Origin: Paraburkholderia sp041321145
GTDB lineage: Bacteria > Pseudomonadota > Gammaproteobacteria > Burkholderiales > Burkholderiaceae
DNA: 64,000 nucleotides
Direction: 5' to 3'
Assembly: GCF_041321145.1 (NCBI RefSeq)
Contig: NZ_JBGGWA010000003.1
Coordinates: 372,001-436,000, forward strand
Within the stretch, counting starts at the first letter, position 1. Every line of letters begins with the position of its first letter. Positions 36,736 through 45,159 of this stretch are shown here, piece after piece. The notes below the pieces were generated by a model, which made no database searches, was not told where the DNA came from, and worked only from the letters and a program-made list of their open reading frames with translations. A program made the translations under genes and the position numbers.

Positions 36736-37938
36736 TCAGTTGTACGACAAGCCCATTGCCTCGCGCACGTCGCGCATCGTCTCCGTGGCGAACTTGCGGG
36801 CCTTGTCGCAGCCGTCGGCGGCGATCGCACGCAACAGCGACGGATCGTCCATGTACTTCTGCGCGCGCTCGAGCATCGGCTGCTGCTCCCGCAGAATGCC
36901 TTCGATCACGGGCTGCTTGCAGTCAAGGCAGCCGATACCCGCTGAACGACAGCCCTTCTGCACCCACTCGTGCGTGGCTTCGTCCGTGTAGACCTGGTGA
37001 AGTTGCCACACCGGGCATTTGTCCGGATCGCCTGGATCGGTACGGCGCACGCGGGCCGGATCGGTCGGCATGGTGCGGACCTTCTTGGTGATCGTTTCCG
37101 CATCTTCACGCAGGCCGATGGTGTTGCCGTACGACTTCGACATCTTCTGGCCGTCCAGACCCGGCATGCGCGACGCTTCGGTCAGCATGGCCTGCGGCTC
37201 GACCAGAATGATCTTGCGCGACCCTTCGAGGTACCCGAACAGACGCTCGCGATCGCTCATCGACAGGCTCTGCGATTCCTGCAACATCGCGCGAGCCTGT
37301 TCAAGTGCTTCGTCGTCGCCTTCCTGCTGGTAGGCATTGCGCAGTTCGTGATAGAGCTTGGCGCGCTTGCCGCCGAGCTTCTTCGCTGCCTCGTTGGCCT
37401 TCTCTTCGAAGCCCGGCTCGCGACCGTACAGGTAGTTGAAACGGCGTGCGATTTCACGCGTCATTTCCACGTGCGGCACCTGGTCTTCACCGACCGGCAC
37501 GAGCGAGCCGCGATACAGCAGAATGTCCGCCGCCATCAGCACCGGATAGCCGAGGAAGCCGTAGGTGGACAGATCTTTGTCCTTCAGCTTCTCCATCTGC
37601 TCCTTGTAGGTCGGCACGCGTTCGAGCCAGCCGAGCGGCGTGCTCATGCCGAGCAGCAACGCGAGTTCCGCATGCTCGGGCACCTTGCTCTGGATAAAGA
37701 GCGTTGCCTGGGCCGGATCGATACCCGAGGCGAGCCAGTCGGTCAGCACGTCCCACACGTTCTTTTCGATCACTTCGGGCGTTTCGTAGTGCGTCGTCAG
37801 TGCGTGCCAGTCGACCACACAGAAGAAGCACGGGTATTCGGACTGCAGCCGCACCCAGTTTTTCAGCACGCCGTGATAGTGGCCGAGGTGCAGCGACCCG
37901 GTGGGCCGCATGCCGGAGAAGATACGGTCTGGGAACAT
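36736..37938 (-). CDS. trpS: Tryptophanyl-tRNA synthetase
   Basis: Class I synthetase charging tRNA-Trp. 400 residues: SGMRPTGSLHLGHYHGVL at 8-25 carries the HIGH motif as HLGH, KMSKSYGNTI (about 233-242) is the KMSKS loop. It is the longer variant, with an insert after KMSKS (TDPGDPDKCPVWQLHQVY...CRSAGIGCLDCKQ) holding several Cys, a feature of this subfamily. Preceded by the M50 protease gene with a 6-bp gap. Confidence 0.96.
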   Translation of the reverse strand: MFPDRIFSGMRPTGSLHLGHYHGVLKNWVRLQSEYPCFFCVVDWHALTTHYETPEVIEKNVWDVLTDWLASGIDPAQATLFIQSKVPEHAELALLLGMSTPLGWLERVPTYKEQMEKLKDKDLSTYGFLGYPVLMAADILLYRGSLVPVGEDQVPHVEMTREIARRFNYLYGREPGFEEKANEAAKKLGGKRAKLYHELRNAYQQEGDDEALEQARAMLQESQSLSMSDRERLFGYLEGSRKIILVEPQAMLTEASRMPGLDGQKMSKSYGNTIGLREDAETITKKVRTMPTDPARVRRTDPGDPDKCPVWQLHQVYTDEATHEWVQKGCRSAGIGCLDCKQPVIEGILREQQPMLERAQKYMDDPSLLRAIAADGCDKARKFATETMRDVREAMGLSYN

Positions 37939-37944
37939 GGTTAT

Positions 37945-38607
37945 TTAGAAAAGCGAAACAAGTGGAGTCAGAATTGCGGTAATCGCACCGTAGCCGAGCG
38001 TAACGAGCGGGCTCAGCCAATAACGCGTCAGCGTACCCGTCATGACCAGCGCCATGACGATGAAAAAGCCGTACGGCTCGAGACGCGACAGCGCGATCGA
38101 TTGCCGCGGCGGCAACAGCGCCATCAGCACGCGGCCGCCGTCGAGCGGGGGCAGCGGAAAGAGGTTGAGCACGCCGAGCACGAGGTTCACACCGACGCCG
38201 GCTCCCGCCATGCGGGTGAAGAACGGCTCGTCGACGTTCAACACCGCAAGTGCGACGCCAACCAGGCCCCACACCAGCGCCTGGGCAAAATTACACAGTG
38301 GCCCGGCCGCCGCAACCCACAGGCTGCCCCAGCGCGGATTGCGCAAGTTGCCAAAAGCGACCGGCACGGGCTTCGCGTAACCGAACATGAAGGCGCCGCT
38401 GGTGGCGAAGTACAACAGCAAAGGAATCGCGATCGTGCCGAGCGGATCGATATGCCGCATCGGATTGACGGAGACACGGCCGAGCACGTACGCGGTATTG
38501 TCGCCGAGCCAGCGCGCGACGTAGCCATGCGCGGCCTCATGAAGCGTGATCGCGAAAATCACCGGCAACGCGTAAACCGCAATGGTTTGTATCAGGGAAG
38601 AATCCAT
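37945..38607 (-). CDS. Site-2 protease family (M50) membrane protein
   Basis: 220 residues, about five hydrophobic segments. Zinc site HEAAH at 23-27 inside the first helix region (FAITLHEAAHGYVARWLGD), and the second metal-binding motif NLFPLPPLDGGRVL near 150-163. It lacks the PDZ domains of RseP, so it belongs to the small rhomboid-like-sized M50 group whose substrates are mostly unknown. 6 bp before trpS and 47 bp after the YciO-type gene. Confidence 0.88.
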   Translation of the reverse strand: MDSSLIQTIAVYALPVIFAITLHEAAHGYVARWLGDNTAYVLGRVSVNPMRHIDPLGTIAIPLLLYFATSGAFMFGYAKPVPVAFGNLRNPRWGSLWVAAAGPLCNFAQALVWGLVGVALAVLNVDEPFFTRMAGAGVGVNLVLGVLNLFPLPPLDGGRVLMALLPPRQSIALSRLEPYGFFIVMALVMTGTLTRYWLSPLVTLGYGAITAILTPLVSLF

Positions 38608-38654
38608 AACTCGCTATTGTAACAACGCGATTGCGTGCGTCTGTCCGCTTTCGC

Positions 38655-39290
38655 TCATGCCGTCTCTTCGAGACCGAATGGCGCGAGAGAACCGCGCCCT
38701 GCCCGCACCAGCACCGGCTCAGGCCCGGTCAAATCGATCACGGTCGAGGGTTCGCACACGCACGGGCCACTATCGATCACCAGATCCAGCTGCTTCTCCA
38801 GCCGAGCGCGGATTTCCTCCGGGTCGTTCAGCGGCTGCGTTTCATCCGGCATGATCAGCGTGGAGCCGATTAGCGGCTGGCCGAGCTCTTCGAGAATCGC
38901 CAGCGTGATCGCGTGATCCGGCACCCGCAGGCCAATGGTCTTGCGCGACGGGTGCGACAGGCGCCGCGGCACTTCCTTGGTTGCCTGCAGCACGAAAACA
39001 TAGGGGCCCGGTGTGACCGATTTGATCAGGCGGTACTGCCGGTTGTCGACCATGGCGAAGTTCGACAACTCCGACAGATCGCGCACCAGCAGTGACAGCA
39101 ATGCCTTCTCGCCGAGCCCGCGAATCCGCCTGAGGCGTTCGACCGCGTCCTTGTCGTCGAGATGACAGGCTAGCGCGTAGCTCGAATCCGTCGGCAATGC
39201 GACGACGCCGCCATCGTTGATGATCTGCACCGCCTGCTTGACGAGGCGCGGCTGGGGGTTATCCGGATGAAGCCGAAAGTATTGGGACAT
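38655..39290 (-). CDS. YciO/Sua5/YrdC-domain protein
   Basis: 211 residues with the Sua5-YciO-YrdC fold: RLVKQAVQIINDGGVVALPTDSSYALAC, the double-stranded RNA/nucleotide-binding basic cleft, and PGPYVFVLQATKEVPRR. Relatives make threonylcarbamoyl-AMP for t6A in tRNA (TsaC/Sua5); the YciO branch, which this resembles (L-threonylcarbamoyladenylate synthase annotation), may not. Lies downstream of the PHP gene, as yciO and yciV are neighbours in E. coli. Confidence 0.88.
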   Translation of the reverse strand: MSQYFRLHPDNPQPRLVKQAVQIINDGGVVALPTDSSYALACHLDDKDAVERLRRIRGLGEKALLSLLVRDLSELSNFAMVDNRQYRLIKSVTPGPYVFVLQATKEVPRRLSHPSRKTIGLRVPDHAITLAILEELGQPLIGSTLIMPDETQPLNDPEEIRARLEKQLDLVIDSGPCVCEPSTVIDLTGPEPVLVRAGRGSLAPFGLEETA

Positions 39291-39330
39291 GGTGACTTGC
39301 AGTGGCTACGGGTGGCTACAGACCGAAAAG

Positions 39331-39359
39331 CGGACTGAAAACCGGACTGAAAACCGGAC
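39331..39359 (+). repeat. Short tandem repeat, 12-bp unit
   Basis: Unit CGGACTGAAAAC at 39331-39342 and 39343-39354, then a partial CGGAC. It lies in the 143-bp gap between the PHP-domain gene and the YciO-type gene. Too short to say more. Confidence 0.6.
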
Positions 39360-39433
39360 GGAGGATCGGGCGAAAGCACACGCCCCGGATGATAGCCTGC
39401 GCGCATATCGTGCCGCCGTGGCACGGCGCGCGA

Positions 39434-40264
39434 TCACAGCCAGCGTTCCCAGACGGGCTTGAGATCGGAAGGTAGCGGCGGCAGCGTGCCGAGATCGACC
39501 CGACCTTCGCCGGGTGCATGGAAGTCCGAGCCACGCGACGCCTCGAAGCCGAACCGGCGCGCGACATCCGCGTATTCGCGGTATTGATCCGGCGTGTGGC
39601 TGCCCGTGACTACTTCGATCGCCTTGCCGCCGAGGTCGATGAATTCACCGAAAAACGCGTCGAATTCGACTGGCGAGTACGCATAACGACCTGGATGCGC
39701 GATGATCGCCTCGCCGCCGGCCGCCAGGATCCAGCCGACCGCATCGGCCAGTTTGGCCCAACGATGCGGCACGCAGCCGGCTTTGCCGTCGCCGAGATAG
39801 CGGTTGAACACGTCTTGCGTCGAACTGGCGTAGCCGCTTTCGACCATGAAACGGGCGAAGTGCGTGCGCGAAATCATGTCCGGGTTCGAGACGAATTTGA
39901 GCGCGCCTTGATAGGCATCGGGAATGCCCAGCTTGGCCAGCTGTTCGCCGATCGCTTCGGCACGCGCCGCGCGGCCGTTGCGGGTGCGCGCGAGACCGTC
40001 GATCAGCGTCGAACTCGTAGGATCGATGCCGAGGCCGACAATGTGCACGGTGCGCGACGCCCAGGTGACCGAAATCTCCACGCCGCTCAGGTAGCCCATG
40101 CCGAGCGCTTCAGCGGCACTGCGCGCTTCGTGCTGACCGCCCAGTTCATCGTGATCGGTCAACGCCCACAGCGTCACGCCGCCCGCGTGCGCGCGGCGCG
40201 CGACATCGGCCGGCGCGAACTGGCCGTCGGATACGGTGGAGTGACAGTGAAGATCGGCGTTCAT
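39434..40264 (-). CDS. PHP-domain phosphoesterase (YciV / RNase AM type)
   Basis: 276 residues. PHP metal motifs: NADLHCHSTVSDG (2-14, HxH), LTDHDE (about 35-40), AHPGRYAYSP (about 190), GSDFHAPGE (about 240-248). Characterised relatives hydrolyse 3',5'-nucleoside bisphosphates and trim 5' ends of small rRNAs; the same role is inferred. It begins MNADLHCH immediately at the motif, so the start is secure. Upstream of the YciO-type gene. Confidence 0.9.
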   Translation of the reverse strand: MNADLHCHSTVSDGQFAPADVARRAHAGGVTLWALTDHDELGGQHEARSAAEALGMGYLSGVEISVTWASRTVHIVGLGIDPTSSTLIDGLARTRNGRAARAEAIGEQLAKLGIPDAYQGALKFVSNPDMISRTHFARFMVESGYASSTQDVFNRYLGDGKAGCVPHRWAKLADAVGWILAAGGEAIIAHPGRYAYSPVEFDAFFGEFIDLGGKAIEVVTGSHTPDQYREYADVARRFGFEASRGSDFHAPGEGRVDLGTLPPLPSDLKPVWERWL

Positions 40265-40366
40265 CTTAGCCTTGAAAAGATTCTGCGCTCATTTTACTGC
40301 AACGCAGTAAGTGGCCGCGGAGCTATCTCGCGAAGCCGACCTGATCCCTGAAATTCCTGGTCAGTT

Positions 40367-41251
40367 TCAGGCGCAGAAGCCCTCGATCAGCGCCGCCACC
40401 TGCTCCGGCTGGTCGTGGTGCACCATGTGTCCCGCTTCGTCGATGATCTTCTCGCGCCAGTGGGGGAAAGCCTGAAAACGCGCCTTGAATTCGTCGAGCG
40501 GAATCTCGCCGGCGATCTGCGCCAGCGTCGGCGAATTGGCCGCCTCCACGTGCAGCACCTTGGCGCTCACCTTGCGCCACACAGCCATCACCTCGTCGAG
40601 GCGGTACAGCGTGGGGCCGCGCAGTTTGTGCGCCGGATCGGCGAGCAGCATGAAGCGCCCTTCTCCGTCCGGTTTCGACCAATGTTGCGCGAGGAACTGC
40701 GCGCGCTGCGGGTCGAGGCGCGGATTGGTTTTGATCAGACGCCCAGCGACGTCGTCCAGCGACGCGTAGCGCTTCAACTGCGGCGGATCGCGCAATTCGT
40801 CAAGCCAGTTACGCAGGCGCCTCGGCGCTTGCGCCGAGTGCGTGGGCGCGAGACCAAAGCCCTCCAGGTCGACCACGCGCCGCACCCGCTCCGGCCGCAC
40901 GCCCGCATACAGACACACGATGTTCGCGCCGAGGCTGTGGCCGACCAGATTGACCTCGCCCGTCGGCGCATAGTGATCGAGCAGCGCGTCGAGATCGGCG
41001 AGATAGTCCTGCATCCAGTAGTTGCCGCCGCCGCGCTCGGCGACCGGCCAGTCCGACAGGCCAAAACCCCGCATATCCGGCGCAATCACCTGCCAGTCAC
41101 CGCCCAATGCATCGACGACGAACTGGAACGACGCCGCGACGTCCATCCAGCCGTGCAGCATGAAAAGCATCGGCGCATCCGGGTTGCCCCACCGCCGCAC
41201 GTGCAGACGGATGCCGCGCACGGCGATGAACTCAGACTGGGAGGTATTCAT
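40367..41251 (-). CDS. Alpha/beta-fold hydrolase
   Basis: 294 residues, single domain. Oxyanion region FMLHGWMDVAASFQFV (about 31-46), nucleophile elbow GHSLGAN (about 103-109), a cap region with Trp/Arg, and the catalytic His in DEAGHMVHHDQPEQVA (about 270). Typical of epoxide hydrolase/esterase-like proteins; the substrate is unknown. 83 bp after the DUF455 gene on the same strand. Confidence 0.88.
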   Translation of the reverse strand: MNTSQSEFIAVRGIRLHVRRWGNPDAPMLFMLHGWMDVAASFQFVVDALGGDWQVIAPDMRGFGLSDWPVAERGGGNYWMQDYLADLDALLDHYAPTGEVNLVGHSLGANIVCLYAGVRPERVRRVVDLEGFGLAPTHSAQAPRRLRNWLDELRDPPQLKRYASLDDVAGRLIKTNPRLDPQRAQFLAQHWSKPDGEGRFMLLADPAHKLRGPTLYRLDEVMAVWRKVSAKVLHVEAANSPTLAQIAGEIPLDEFKARFQAFPHWREKIIDEAGHMVHHDQPEQVAALIEGFCA

Positions 41252-41334
41252 GAACGGCGCGCCCGAAAAAGAATGGTCGTTCGATTATAACGAGATAGCC
41301 GGACGGTGCGAGGAGTCGGGCAGTGAAAAAAGCT

Positions 41335-42243
41335 TCAGTCCGAGGCCGACGTTGCGGAATCCTGGGCATCCAGGCCGGCCAGCGCAACCAGCGCGGCCAG
41401 TTCGGTTTCGTCGAAACCCGCGTCGCGGCGCGCCTCGAAATTGAACGGACCGCGTAATTTCGGTGCGTGATACTGCTCGGCGAGGCGCGTGTAGGTGTCG
41501 TGCGGGTCGAGCCCGCCCTGCTCGCACAGATGACGGAACCAGCGATTGCCGATCAGCACATGGCCGATTTCGTCGCGCAGGATGACGTCGAGAATCGCCG
41601 CGGACGCCTCGTCGCCCGCCTGCTGCAGGCGCGCGCGGATCGGCGGCGAGGCGTCCAGACCGCGCGCTTCCAGCGTGCGCGGTACCAGCGCCATGCGCGC
41701 CAGCAGGTCGCCGCGGGTGCGCTCGCACATATCCCACAGTCCGTCGTGAGCGGGAAAATCGCCGTAGACATGGCCGAATTCCGCAAGCCGCGCGACCAGC
41801 AGCGAAAAGTGATGCGCCTCTTCGGCGGCTACTTTGAGCCAGTCGGTGTAGAACGCGGCGGGCATGCCGGCAAAGCGCCAGACGGCGTCAAGCGCGAGGT
41901 TGATTGCGTTGAATTCGATGTGTGCAAGCGCATGCAGCAAGACGGCGCGTCCTTCGGACGATTGCATGCTGCGGCGCTTGAGTTTGCGTGGATCGACCAG
42001 TTCGGGGCGTGCGGGACGGCCCGGCAGGTCTGTGGGCTCGGCAAGATCGAGGTCTGCGGGACACGCCAGGCTACCGTCGAGCGTTGCGGCATGGAGCGCG
42101 CGTGCCGCCGCAGCCTTGGCCACGGGATCGTTTTCGCGTAAGGCGGCAAGCGCCGCAGTGCGCGCGCAATTCGCGCGGTTCGAGGAGTTCACAGGGTTGG
42201 ATGTGAGCGGCGCAGGCGAAACAGACGGAGCAGCGGAAATCAT
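41335..42243 (-). CDS. DUF455 ferritin-like domain protein
   Basis: 302 residues from ATG 42243. The ferritin-like four-helix part runs about 110-285 with diiron-type ligands: HALAHIEFNAINLALD (ExxH-like HIE), KVAAEEAHHFSLL (EEAHH) and DVILRDEIGHVLIG (DEIGH). Such proteins include tRNA hydroxylase-like and Ca-binding members; DUF455 itself is uncharacterised. The upstream extension in the same frame (to 42366) has no conserved sequence. First gene of the second long minus-strand run, divergent from the gamma-carbonic-anhydrase gene. Confidence 0.85.
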   Translation of the reverse strand: MISAAPSVSPAPLTSNPVNSSNRANCARTAALAALRENDPVAKAAAARALHAATLDGSLACPADLDLAEPTDLPGRPARPELVDPRKLKRRSMQSSEGRAVLLHALAHIEFNAINLALDAVWRFAGMPAAFYTDWLKVAAEEAHHFSLLVARLAEFGHVYGDFPAHDGLWDMCERTRGDLLARMALVPRTLEARGLDASPPIRARLQQAGDEASAAILDVILRDEIGHVLIGNRWFRHLCEQGGLDPHDTYTRLAEQYHAPKLRGPFNFEARRDAGFDETELAALVALAGLDAQDSATSASD

Positions 42244-42373
42244 GGCGACCAGGTCGGTAAAGGGAACGGCAACAGGCAAGATAAAAGCGACGCGGCACGC
42301 GCAACGGCTAAGCGCGGGATTGGCTGCCGTCCTGCTTTGTGACAGCGCCAAGCGGCCCAACCACACAACCGTT

Positions 42374-42379
42374 TACAAT
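42374..42379 (+). promoter_or_regulatory. Candidate -10 box for the gamma-carbonic-anhydrase gene
   Basis: TACAAT in the 270-bp divergent gap, 135 bp before the GTG at 42514. No clear -35. The rest of the gap (42244-42513) shows no gene. Confidence 0.3.
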
Positions 42380-42513
42380 ACTCGATTCGACCATCGCGCG
42401 CGCCTGGTGCGCCGGTCCGGCGGGACGAACCGGGCCCATAAGCGCGTTTTCGACGCATTTGGCAGCGCCAGCCAGCCCCCGCAACGCCTGGCGCCCGATC
42501 AAGAGGAGACAAC

Positions 42514-43038
42514 GTGACAATTTACAAGCTTGGCGAAGCCGCCCCGACCATTCATGAAAGCGTATTCGTCGCCGATTCGGCGAACATCATCGGCGATGTG
42601 ACGCTAGAAGAAAATTCGAGCGTCTGGTTCGGCGCGACGATTCGCGGCGACAACGAGCCGATCACCCTGGGCGCCGGCAGCAACGTGCAGGAAAACGCGG
42701 TGCTGCACACCGACCCGGGCTTCCCGCTGACGATCGAACAGAACGTCACGATCGGCCATCAGGTGATGTTGCACGGCTGCACGATCAAGGAAGGCTCGCT
42801 GATCGGGATACAGGCGGTGGTCTTGAATGGGGCGGTAATCGGCCGCAACTGTCTGGTCGGAGCGGGCGCCATCGTCACCGAAGGCAAAGTGTTTCCCGAC
42901 AATTCGCTGATTCTCGGCGCGCCTGCCAAAGTGGTGCGCGAACTGACCGAGACGGATATCGCCAATATGCAGCGCGGCACGGCGAGTTATGCCGAGCGCC
43001 GCGAGTATTTCAAGGCGCAGCTCGTGCGCATCGGCTAA
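42514..43038 (+). CDS. Gamma carbonic anhydrase family protein (left-handed beta-helix)
   Basis: 174 residues, trimeric hexapeptide-repeat fold of the YrdA/PaaY/CaiE group. Zinc ligands correspond to H65, H82 and H87 (VLHTDPGF, IGHQVMLHG). The repeats run from about 20 to 135, then a C-terminal helix. Carbonic anhydrase activity is established for only some members. The start is GTG, well supported by AAGAGGAG six bases upstream. hslO follows after 63 bp. Confidence 0.93.
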   Translation: MTIYKLGEAAPTIHESVFVADSANIIGDVTLEENSSVWFGATIRGDNEPITLGAGSNVQENAVLHTDPGFPLTIEQNVTIGHQVMLHGCTIKEGSLIGIQAVVLNGAVIGRNCLVGAGAIVTEGKVFPDNSLILGAPAKVVRELTETDIANMQRGTASYAERREYFKAQLVRIG

Positions 43039-43101
43039 TCAGCCGGGCGCGCGGCGCGCGAGGCGCAGCATCAGGCTGCGTCATTCGACCGAGGAAAAGT
43101 T

Positions 43102-44052
43102 GTGAGCGACCAGTTGCAAAAATTCATGTTCAGCGCGGCGCCGGTGCGCGGCGAGATCGTTTCGCTGCGCAATACGTGGCAGGAAGTGCTGACGCGCCGG
43201 GATTACCCGGCGCCCGTACGGACGATTCTGGGCGAGATGATGGCCGCGTGCGCGCTGCTTTCCGCGAACCTCAAGTTCGACGGCACGCTCGTCATGCAGA
43301 TTTTTGGCGACGGGCCGGCCAAGATGCTGGTCGTGCAGTGCAGCTCCGATCTGTCCATGCGCGCCACCGCCAAGCTCTCAGGCGAAGCGGCCAGTACGAT
43401 CGACGAGACCACCTCCATGATCGAACTGGTCAACGCGAGCGGTCACGGCCGCTGCGTGATCACGCTCGACCCGCGCGACAAGCAGCCCGGCCAGCAACCG
43501 TATCAAAGTATCGTGCCGCTGTCGGGTGTGGACGGCCCACTCAAGTCGATGTCCGAAGTACTCGAGCATTACATGCATCACTCGGAGCAGCTCGACACGC
43601 GCCTGTGGCTCGCGGCGAACACCGAGCGCGCCGTCGGCATGCTGCTGCAAAAGCTGCCGGGCGACGGCGGCATTGTCCCGCATCCGGGCGACCTGGACGC
43701 GGATACGTGGGAGCGCGTGTGCACGCTGGGCGGCACGATGTCGCAAGACGAGCTGCTGAAGGAAGAGCCGGAAACGATTTTCCGCCGTCTCTTCTGGCAG
43801 GAGAACGTGCAGCATTTCGAGCCGGCAACGACACGTTTCGAATGCAGTTGCTCGCGCGAAAAAGTCGGCGCCATGTTGAAGATGCTGGGCCGCGAGGAAG
43901 TGGACAGCGTGATCGAAGAACGCGGTCACGTCGAGATCCATTGCGAATTCTGTAACCAGCGGTACGAATTCGATCCGGTCGACGTGGCGCAACTTTTTGT
44001 CGCCAATGCGCTCTCGCAGGGCGTCACGCCAGCAGCCGACCAACGGCACTGA
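43102..44052 (+). CDS. hslO: Redox-regulated chaperone Hsp33
   Basis: Holdase activated by oxidation together with unfolding. 316 residues with a GTG start preceded by GAGGAAAAG. The four zinc-binding redox cysteines are intact: C248 and C250 in FECSCSREK, C281 and C284 in HCEFCNQRYEF. N-terminal domain with the PVRGEIVSLRNTW region, middle GRCVITLDPRDKQPGQQPYQSIVPL. Downstream of the gamma-carbonic-anhydrase gene; a strong hairpin follows. Confidence 0.96.
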   Translation: MSDQLQKFMFSAAPVRGEIVSLRNTWQEVLTRRDYPAPVRTILGEMMAACALLSANLKFDGTLVMQIFGDGPAKMLVVQCSSDLSMRATAKLSGEAASTIDETTSMIELVNASGHGRCVITLDPRDKQPGQQPYQSIVPLSGVDGPLKSMSEVLEHYMHHSEQLDTRLWLAANTERAVGMLLQKLPGDGGIVPHPGDLDADTWERVCTLGGTMSQDELLKEEPETIFRRLFWQENVQHFEPATTRFECSCSREKVGAMLKMLGREEVDSVIEERGHVEIHCEFCNQRYEFDPVDVAQLFVANALSQGVTPAADQRH

Positions 44053-44096
44053 AGCCGCTCAGAGGCGGCTGATGGCGCCTGTATTACCGCAGTAAA

Positions 44097-44142
44097 ATAA
44101 CGCGCCGCCCGCTGCCTTTTCAGGACCCGGGCGGCGCGTTAT
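44097..44142 (+). terminator. Long hairpin after hslO
   Basis: Perfect 15-bp inverted repeat, arms ATAACGCGCCGCCCG and CGGGCGGCGCGTTAT, 16-base loop. T content after the stem is low, but position between hslO and the next gene fits a terminator. Confidence 0.75.
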
Positions 44143-44220
44143 CGTTGATCATTGCGTTGGATCGTGGGCGGTGCGCGCTGCGCATGGTTTGCTTAGGCAT
44201 CCGACCGATGGAGAGCAAAA

Positions 44221-44601
44221 ATGAACACCCCTACTTCGTTGAAGCATTGCATGCGCTCGTTCACCGTGCTGGCCGTCATCGCCGGCAGCGTTGCGCTGAC
44301 GGGCTGCGTGATGGACCCTCCCGGCCCCTCGCCGATTTATAGCCGGCTACCGGCCGAACAGTCGGGCATGGCCAGCACCGCCCGGCCGCTCACGCCTGAA
44401 GAACGCGAGCGCTACGATGCGATCGACCGTCAGGTACTGTCCGATCAGAACCAGGCCATTGCCGCCGAGAACGCCGCTCAAGCGTACTCACGTTATTACT
44501 CGCCGCCGGTCAGCGTGTACGGCAGTTATTACGGCGGCGGATGGGGGCGCGGCTGGGGTACCGGAGTCGGCGTAGGTTACGCGCCATACTGGGGCTGGTA
44601 A
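44221..44601 (+). CDS. Small lipoprotein with Gly/Tyr/Trp-rich tail
   Basis: 126 residues. MNTPTSLKHCMRSFTVLAVIAGSVALTGC is a lipoprotein signal with lipobox LTGC (Cys29). The mature part has a charged helical segment LTPEERERYDAIDRQVLSDQNQAIAAENAAQAY (about 60-92) and a tail rich in Tyr, Gly and Trp (YYGGGWGRGWGTG...YWGW). No family recognised. GGAGAG precedes the ATG. Convergent with ftsB, 19 bp apart, with no terminator visible in the gap. Confidence 0.82.
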   Translation: MNTPTSLKHCMRSFTVLAVIAGSVALTGCVMDPPGPSPIYSRLPAEQSGMASTARPLTPEERERYDAIDRQVLSDQNQAIAAENAAQAYSRYYSPPVSVYGSYYGGGWGRGWGTGVGVGYAPYWGW

Positions 44602-44620
44602 CGGCACATGCTGAACAAGC

Positions 44621-45052
44621 TTAGTGCGTGGCCTTCTTATCTTTCGCGGCCTTGCCACGATGCTTGCGATCCGGCTTCGCACGCGATTCCGGATTCGGCA
44701 CTATATGCAGCGGCGACGCCGACACTTCACCACGCGTCGACGTGGTGACCGAAGGCGTGTTCGCGCTCGGCAACGGTGCGTTAGGCGACACGAACTGCAC
44801 GAACACTTCGCTGTTTTTCACCATACCCATTTCGTAGCGCGCCCGCTCTTCAACCGCAGCCGTGCCGTTCTGCAAATCCTGGACTTCGCCCTGGATACGC
44901 TCGTTGCGCAGCTTCGAATCAGTGTTTTTCTGCAGTTGCTGGGCCAGTTGCTGCTGCAACTCATGCACGCGCAGCCAGCCGCCATGGCCCCACCAGAGCG
45001 GGTACTGGATCAGTGCCAGCAGAACGATCAAGACAGCAGTGACGAGCCGCAT
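44621..45052 (-). CDS. ftsB: Cell division protein FtsB
   Basis: Bitopic divisome protein, partner of FtsL and FtsQ. 143 residues: MRLVTAVLIVLLALIQYPLWWG is the membrane anchor, then the coiled coil LRVHELQQQLAQQLQKNTDSKLRNERIQGEVQDL (about 27-60) and the FtsB signature VEERARYEMGMVKNSEVFVQFV (about 73-94). A basic tail of about 45 residues (ESRAKPDRKHRGKAAKDKK) extends beyond the E. coli protein. Last gene of the run, 107 bp after eno. Confidence 0.94.
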   Translation of the reverse strand: MRLVTAVLIVLLALIQYPLWWGHGGWLRVHELQQQLAQQLQKNTDSKLRNERIQGEVQDLQNGTAAVEERARYEMGMVKNSEVFVQFVSPNAPLPSANTPSVTTSTRGEVSASPLHIVPNPESRAKPDRKHRGKAAKDKKATH

Positions 45053-45071
45053 GAAGTAAGCACAATAAATA

Positions 45072-45104
45072 CACGCCGCCCTGCGCTAAACGCAGGGCGG
45101 CGTG
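45072..45104 (-). terminator. GC-rich hairpin between eno and ftsB
   Basis: Perfect 14-bp stem CACGCCGCCCTGCG/CGCAGGGCGGCGTG with loop CTAAA. On minus it is followed by TATTTATTG, a weak T tract, so partial termination or processing between eno and ftsB is more likely than a full stop. Confidence 0.65.
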
Positions 45105-45159
45105 GTCAATCAGAAACGAAGGATAACCGGCTCATCGGTCGGCGCTATCGAACAGGCCA

